Assembly: GCA_035506135.1 (NCBI GenBank)
Contig: DATJPY010000087.1
Coordinates: 62,001-126,000, forward strand
Direction: 5' to 3'
DNA: 64,000 nt
DNA from: DATJPY01 sp035506135
GTDB taxonomy: Bacteria; Myxococcota_A; UBA9160; PR03
This document shows positions 59,716-64,000 of this stretch, piece by piece. The stretch's first letter is position 1. Each line of letters opens with the position of its first letter. The notes under the pieces were generated by a model, which worked only from the letters and a program-made list of their open reading frames with translations, was not told the DNA's origin and made no database searches. Both the position numbers and the translations under genes were made by a program.

Positions 59716-60909
59716 TTGCAAGAGAGCTTGGACGAGACTCCGCGTCCGCGGAGCGCCGACGCGCCCCGCGTGTGGCTCCTGATGGGGCACCGCACCGGAG
59801 ACAACTCGCAGGTCCTGGCGCTCGGCGAGGCGCTCGGCTGGCCCTTCGAGATCAAGCGCTTCATCTACACGCCCTGGGAGCGGCTCGTCAACCTGCCGAT
59901 CTCATCGACACTCGCTGGTGTCGATGCGGACCGCTCGAGCCGGCTCGAGCCGCCGTGGCCGGACCTCGTGATCTCGGCCGGCCGGCGCAACGAGCCGATC
60001 GCCCGCTGGATCCGGCGGCGGGCGCGCGGCGCGGTGCGCCTCGTCCACGTCGGGCGCCCCTGGGCGGCGATCGAGAGCTGGGATCTGGTCGTCACCACGC
60101 CGCAGTACCGCCTGCCCCGGCGGCCGAACGTGCTCCACAACGAGACTCCGCTGCACCGCGTGACCCGCCAGCGCCTGGCGCGCGAGGCGGCGGCGTGGGC
60201 TCCGCGCGTCGCCGACCTTCCGCGTCCGCTGATCGCGCTGCTGGCGGGCGGCAACAGCGGTCCCTATCCGTTCGATCGCGTCTCCGGCGAGCGCCTCGCG
60301 CGCGAGGCCAGCGCGTTCGCCTCGGCGCGCGGCGGCTCGCTCCTGGTCACGACCAGCGCGCGCACGCTGGCCGAGACCACCGAGGCGCTCTTCACGGGCA
60401 TCGGCTGCCCGGCCTTCCGCTACCGCTGGGTCGCCGACGACCCGGAGAATCCCTACTACGCGTTCCTCGGCCTCGCGGAGCGTCTGATCGTCACGGCCGA
60501 CAGCATCTCGATGATGACCGAAGCGTGCGCCACCGGCCGGCCGGTCCATCTGTTCGACACCGGAGTGGGACGGACCTCGATGCGCGGCGGCGGCGCCGCC
60601 GGGCACGAGCCGCTCCGGGCGCGCCTGACCCGCGCGCACGTGAAGGCGTTCGTCTACCGCCAGACCATGGTCTACGGGCCGACGCGCTGGACGCGCGACA
60701 TCCGGATCATCCAGCAGCTCCTGGTGGACTCGGGGCGGGCGGCGTGGCTCGGAGACGGGGAGCCCCGCGGCGCGCCGCCTCCGCTCGAAGACGTCGAGCG
60801 GGCGGTGACGCGCGTGCGCAGGCTCTTCGAGCCGGTCGCTCGTGCGCCGCGGCCGCAGGCGGACGACTACGGCGCGCAGGTCGCGTTCGGGCGGCGAAGC
60901 GGGATCTAG
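59716..60909 (+). CDS. ELM1 family protein (GT-B-like)
   Basis: The protein has about 397 residues. The N-terminal start VWLLMGHRTGDNSQVLALGEALGWPFE is the hallmark of the ELM1 (mitochondrial fission) family, whose bacterial members look like GT-B glycosyltransferases. Later blocks RPLIALLAGGNSGPYPF and VTADSISMMTEACATGRPVHLFD resemble the donor-binding region. No ATG exists near the expected N-terminus; TTG at 59716 was used and TTG at 59626 or 59728 are alternatives. It follows the LptF-LptG gene on the same strand and probably acts in glycolipid assembly. Exact chemistry is unknown. Confidence 0.75.
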   Translation: MQESLDETPRPRSADAPRVWLLMGHRTGDNSQVLALGEALGWPFEIKRFIYTPWERLVNLPISSTLAGVDADRSSRLEPPWPDLVISAGRRNEPIARWIRRRARGAVRLVHVGRPWAAIESWDLVVTTPQYRLPRRPNVLHNETPLHRVTRQRLAREAAAWAPRVADLPRPLIALLAGGNSGPYPFDRVSGERLAREASAFASARGGSLLVTTSARTLAETTEALFTGIGCPAFRYRWVADDPENPYYAFLGLAERLIVTADSISMMTEACATGRPVHLFDTGVGRTSMRGGGAAGHEPLRARLTRAHVKAFVYRQTMVYGPTRWTRDIRIIQQLLVDSGRAAWLGDGEPRGAPPPLEDVERAVTRVRRLFEPVARAPRPQADDYGAQVAFGRRSGI

Positions 60910-61805
60910 GCCGGCAGCGGCTCGGTGCGCGCCAGCACCTCGATGGCGTCGTGCCGCAGGTGGTTGCGGCTCATCTCGTCGCGCAGCATCGCCTCGGTCA
61001 CGATCCCGCGGTCGAGGCACTCCCGCAGCAGCCCGAAGAAGAAGCGCTCCTGGCGCGGATCCGGGTGCCGGACGTAGCGGCCGAGCAGCGCGTGGTCGCC
61101 GAGCCACTCGCGCCGCTTGCGCATCAACCAGCCGAGAGCGGGAATCCCCGAGAACTTCTCGCCCGGGGTGAAGTCCACCGGCAGCCCCGTCTTCCATGGC
61201 TGCGTCCAGCGCCGCGTGTTGTGCAGCAGGCGCGTGGACTGGGTCAGGCGGTCGAAGTCGTTCCACTCGTCCTCGAACGCGCCGATCGAGTCGGGTGGCT
61301 CGAGGCGGAGGCAGATCCAGTCGGCGTAGTCGCGCCCGCCCTCGAAGAGCGCGGCGAAGTCCGCCTCGCAGCGCCAGTGCGCGAGCCGCGAGCAGTCGAG
61401 CAGCATCACGCTCGACGCGTAGCAGCTGCTCCGCTTCCAGCCGGAGCGCCGCCGGCAGAGGATCGCCTTGCCCTGCATGTCGCGCGCGAGCAGCTCTCCG
61501 ACGTCGCGCACCGCGAAGATGTCGGGATCGATCACGAGCGCGCGCCCCTGGTATCCCATCAGCTCCGGCGGCAGGAAGCGCAGCGGCGTGAACGACTGCA
61601 GGTCGGCGTTGTGCCACGGGCGCCGGTGGCCGTCCCGCAGGTAGAGCTGCCCCTCGCGCGCGTCGAAGAAGGCGAAATCCTCGCGGCGGATGATGCGCAC
61701 GTCGAAGGCATCGGGCCGAGCGGCGTTGCGCCGCAGCGCGTGCTCGGCCACTAGCGCCCCGAGGAGCTGGCGCTCGTTGGTGTGGATGAACACGCAGGGC
61801 TTCAC
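60906..61805 (-). CDS. Glycosyltransferase-like protein (GT-A type)
   Basis: The protein has 299 residues and is recognised only at fold level. The core reads ALVIDPDIFAV, where the DPD triad (93-95) is a plausible metal- and nucleotide-sugar-binding motif of GT-A transferases, preceded by CVFIHTNERQLLGALVAEHAL. No signal peptide or helix is seen. The GTG start overlaps the sulfotransferase stop (GTGA). Its own stop overlaps that of the ELM1 gene by three or four bases. A sugar transfer on the same molecule handled by the sulfotransferase is a reasonable guess. Confidence 0.55.
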   Translation of the reverse strand: MKPCVFIHTNERQLLGALVAEHALRRNAARPDAFDVRIIRREDFAFFDAREGQLYLRDGHRRPWHNADLQSFTPLRFLPPELMGYQGRALVIDPDIFAVRDVGELLARDMQGKAILCRRRSGWKRSSCYASSVMLLDCSRLAHWRCEADFAALFEGGRDYADWICLRLEPPDSIGAFEDEWNDFDRLTQSTRLLHNTRRWTQPWKTGLPVDFTPGEKFSGIPALGWLMRKRREWLGDHALLGRYVRHPDPRQERFFFGLLRECLDRGIVTEAMLRDEMSRNHLRHDAIEVLARTEPLPA

Positions 61806-62761
61806 GACGCCCCGCCCCGCTCGGTGTCGCCGTAGCCGAAGCTCGGCGCGAGCTTCTCGCGCACCATCGCGTCGATCCGGGCGACCTGCTCGTCGTCGAA
61901 GTAGTCGCGATAGCCGCCGACCTTGGCGCGGCGCACCTTGTACGAGTCCGGGTTCGACTTGTCGCGCGGCGTCATGCGGCCGCCCGACAGCCAGAACACC
62001 CTGCGCTGCTCCATCGAGCGCATGTTCTCGACCGATGCGAAGTCGACCGCGGCGCGGATGGCCTCGCCGTCGTCCGGCCCACCGAGGAAGCGCACGACGC
62101 GCGCGAGCTGGGCGGCCGGGTCGCTGCGCATGTCCTCGTATCGCACCAGCAGGAACGCGGGGATGCGCGGCGCGTCCGCCGCCCAGGCGTTCATGAAATC
62201 GATGATCTTCGGCAGGCCGGCGCCCGGCCACATCAGGAAGTCGAACATCGAGAGCTCGGCGCCGTGCCCGGGATAGTCGTTGAGCCGCTTCTTGCCCGGG
62301 CGCATGCGGTGCTTCCACTGGAAGAACTGCGACACCGCGGTGTCCTGCGGGCTCCGGACCATCAGCACCACCTTCTTGTCGTAGAAGTCGCACTTCGAGT
62401 CGCGGTGTCCCGTGTAGTCCTTGATGTAGTTGTCGTGGGTGAAGAAGATGCGCGGGATGGCGGCCTGGCGGCGGTGGAAGTTGTCGAAGCCGAGGAGGCT
62501 GCGCGCCGGGAGCCGGTACACGTGTTGGTAGAACCCCGAGAGCATGACGCGCAGCCAGGTGCGGCCGGCCTTGCCGTAGGAGACGATCACGACATCCGCG
62601 CGGCGCAGCTTCGAGACCTGCTCGCGCCCGCGCAGCCAGCGCTCGAGCTCGCGGCGGCGGCGTGCGCCGAGCGGGGTCGCCAGCAGCACGGCCAGCTTCC
62701 GCCCCGCCTTCTCGACGAGGTCGGGCAGCTGAGCGAACGCATCGCGTGCGAGGTCGAGCAT
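61802..62761 (-). CDS. Sulfotransferase family protein
   Basis: The protein has 319 residues. It has the PAPS 5'-phosphosulfate loop SYGKAGRTWLR (61-71) and the 3'-phosphate site VVLMVRSPQDTAVSQF (from about 131), with R136 and S144 in the expected places. The segment FLLVRYEDM and a charged tail follow the family plan. Soluble sulfotransferases move sulfate from PAPS to sugars, lipids or small alcohols. The ATG at 62761 was chosen because GGGGGG lies before it; the frame is open 39 bases further. It sits between an ELM1 gene and a glycosyltransferase-like gene, so the target is probably a surface glycolipid or glycan. Confidence 0.85.
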   Translation of the reverse strand: MLDLARDAFAQLPDLVEKAGRKLAVLLATPLGARRRRELERWLRGREQVSKLRRADVVIVSYGKAGRTWLRVMLSGFYQHVYRLPARSLLGFDNFHRRQAAIPRIFFTHDNYIKDYTGHRDSKCDFYDKKVVLMVRSPQDTAVSQFFQWKHRMRPGKKRLNDYPGHGAELSMFDFLMWPGAGLPKIIDFMNAWAADAPRIPAFLLVRYEDMRSDPAAQLARVVRFLGGPDDGEAIRAAVDFASVENMRSMEQRRVFWLSGGRMTPRDKSNPDSYKVRRAKVGGYRDYFDDEQVARIDAMVREKLAPSFGYGDTERGGAS

Positions 62762-62796
62762 GGGAACCCCCCGAAGCCTGACTCCCGCGCAATCTA

Positions 62797-63843
62797 TCAA
62801 ACGGACAGGCAGCGCGCGTCGCGTGCTGCCCCGGAGGGATCGAACAGCGCGCGGATGCGCGCGATCACCCGCGGGAGCTCATCGGAAGGCGGCGCGACCG
62901 ACTCGAGAAAGGGCTCGCCGAGGCGCACCGCGGATCCGCGCGCCAGCAGGAGGCGCGGGATCGCCTCGAGGTCGCGGCCGCGGCCGAGCCCGCGCCAGAA
63001 TCGCCCGCGCGACTGCGGCAGCACGAAGATCGCGAGCGGCCGGCCGAGGCGCGCGACCTCGAGCATCATCGTGGGGCTGTCGCTGGTCACCACGAAGCGG
63101 TCGGCGCTGCCGAGGAGCGCGAGGTAGGGGTTGTCGCGAGCGTCGGGTCGCCAGCGATAGAGCGGCGTGCCCGCAGGCAGCGCCGCGGCGAGCGCCTCGA
63201 CCACCTCGGGCGGCGTGCGGCGGCTGGTCGTTGCGTAGAGGCTCCCGCGCGACGAGGCGGCGAGCGACGCGAGCTGTTCCCCGAGTCGACGCGCGACCGC
63301 GGCGTCGAAGCGCACCGGCTTGGTGGGCCCGCCGACCAGCACCGCCACGAGCGGGCGCGCGAGCTGCGAGAGGCGCTCGCGCCACGCCGCCGCGGCCGCG
63401 TCGACGGCCGCCTCGTCGACACGCATCAGCGGCAGGCCAAGGCGCAGCACGTTGCGCCGGTTCCCCGCGCGGTACTGCGCGCTCGCGACGATCAGGTCGA
63501 ACCGGCGCGCCAGACGGCGCGGCTTTCCGACCAGCACGAGCCGCGTGCGATCGCCCGACTGCTGCCGGATCCAGAGCGCCACCATCGAGAGCCGGCGGCC
63601 GATGGTGACCACGAGGTCGGGCCACGGGGGCCGGAGCGGGTCCGAGCGCTCTGCGTCGACGTGAGCGAGCGAGGGCCGGACGCGCGGCTTGCCGCGCACC
63701 CACGGTGCCTGCATCGCGACGTGCCGCTCCTCGAACGGCCAGCCGAGCGCGTCGGCGATCACCCGCACCTGTGCGTTGTCGCCCGGCTTCTCGCCGACCA
63801 CCAGCCAGACGCGCGGGGGAGGCCCTGCGGCGCGCTCGGTCAC
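62797..63843 (-). CDS. ELM1 family protein (GT-B-like)
   Basis: The protein has 348 residues and is a second ELM1 family member, with RVWLVVGEKPGDNAQVRVIADALGWPFE at the N-terminus. The blocks LARPLVAVLVGGPTKPVRFD and VTSDSPTMMLEVARLGRPLAIFVLP correspond to those of the copy at 59716. This one is shorter by about 50 residues at the C-terminus. The GTG start overlaps the stop of the gene at the right edge by four bases. The sulfotransferase gene follows after 35 bases. Function is inferred only from the family and the envelope-glycolipid setting. Confidence 0.8.
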   Translation of the reverse strand: MTERAAGPPPRVWLVVGEKPGDNAQVRVIADALGWPFEERHVAMQAPWVRGKPRVRPSLAHVDAERSDPLRPPWPDLVVTIGRRLSMVALWIRQQSGDRTRLVLVGKPRRLARRFDLIVASAQYRAGNRRNVLRLGLPLMRVDEAAVDAAAAAWRERLSQLARPLVAVLVGGPTKPVRFDAAVARRLGEQLASLAASSRGSLYATTSRRTPPEVVEALAAALPAGTPLYRWRPDARDNPYLALLGSADRFVVTSDSPTMMLEVARLGRPLAIFVLPQSRGRFWRGLGRGRDLEAIPRLLLARGSAVRLGEPFLESVAPPSDELPRVIARIRALFDPSGAARDARCLSV

Positions 63844-64000
63844 GAGGGGTCGGAGACGCCCGGTGCCAGGATCGCTGCCCGCTTCCGGTCCGCTCTCGGT
63901 CGAGAGAGCCGCCGCGCGGCCCAGACGCCGGGCAGGGCGAGCGACGTGAGCGCCGTCACGAGCTTCTCGTTCGCACCCATGGCGTGGGCCATGGCGTGCT
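63840..64000 (-). CDS. C-terminal end of an unidentified protein (partial)
   Basis: An open frame enters from the right edge and stops at 63840 with TGA. The TGA overlaps the GTG start of the ELM1 gene (GTGA), as at many other junctions here, which supports a real gene. The visible end of about 53 residues reads in part GANEKLVTALTSLALPGVW, then a basic tail RRLSRPRADRKR. The start lies outside the window, or one of the ATG codons near 63993 could be internal. No family can be assigned. Confidence 0.45.
   Translation of the reverse strand, partial: HAMAHAMGANEKLVTALTSLALPGVWAARRLSRPRADRKRAAILAPGVSDPS

Noticed and set aside
1..64000. tRNA, rRNA, CRISPR arrays, insertion sequences or prophage genes
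   Set aside because: I found no clover-leaf-like unit, no spaced identical repeats, no transposase or integrase motif. A dedicated search could still find a missed tRNA.

Overview
The window is very GC-rich (stops are rare in every frame) and holds about 54 closely packed genes of a chromosome-like, diderm bacterium. An LPS-type exporter (LptF/LptG), DUF1329, a PEP-CTERM protein, ergothioneine genes (egtB, egtD), AddAB, ELM1-type proteins and several P450, luciferase-like and crotonase enzymes suggest an uncultured lineage of the former Deltaproteobacteria (Myxococcota or Binatota type). This placement is inference from gene content. I saw no rRNA, tRNA, CRISPR array, transposase, phage gene or plasmid function. 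Many neighbours share 4-base overlaps (NTGA) that join stop and start, for example at 5309, 22162, 28185, 30875, 33081, 36376, 47879, 61802 and 63840.

Left part (1-17440): a truncated diiron protein, a GT-C glycosyltransferase, an aldehyde dehydrogenase with an NfeD-like partner, a PlsC acyltransferase, a PhyH dioxygenase coupled to an F420-type reductase, a receiver-like/PilZ protein, a pseudouridine synthase and a GH1 glucosidase. Next come a DUF1329 protein behind a striking nested hairpin, a glutathione-dependent formaldehyde dehydrogenase, a large MscS channel, an LLM oxidoreductase and a divergent cytochrome P450.

Middle (17441-31690): a PEP-CTERM secreted protein, the addB-addA recombination nuclease operon, a small secreted protein, then a 308-base intergenic region with a convincing promoter overlapped by a Fur-box-like site in front of bfd-bfr (iron storage). 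The bacterioferritin keeps its heme Met but has lost both ferroxidase histidines. A DMT transporter, a ceramidase-like protein and an LLM-monooxygenase/hydrolase pair follow.

Centre-right (31691-49420): a probable operon egtB-egtD-glycosidase-GHMP kinase-crotonase; an opposite operon UbiA-CDF transporter-methyltransferase-GFA; a carboxylesterase; two adjacent membrane histidine kinases, one with degraded ATP-binding motifs; and a GMC dehydrogenase with its small subunit.

Right (49421-64000): a set that looks like lipid or envelope chemistry. It includes an NTP transferase, a phosphoesterase, a lipocalin-like secreted protein, a diacylglycerol-kinase-like enzyme, a Tam41-like nucleotidyltransferase and a fatty acid desaturase. 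An LptF-LptG fusion in one polypeptide follows, and then an ELM1-sulfotransferase-glycosyltransferase-ELM1 group that could make or decorate an exported glycolipid.
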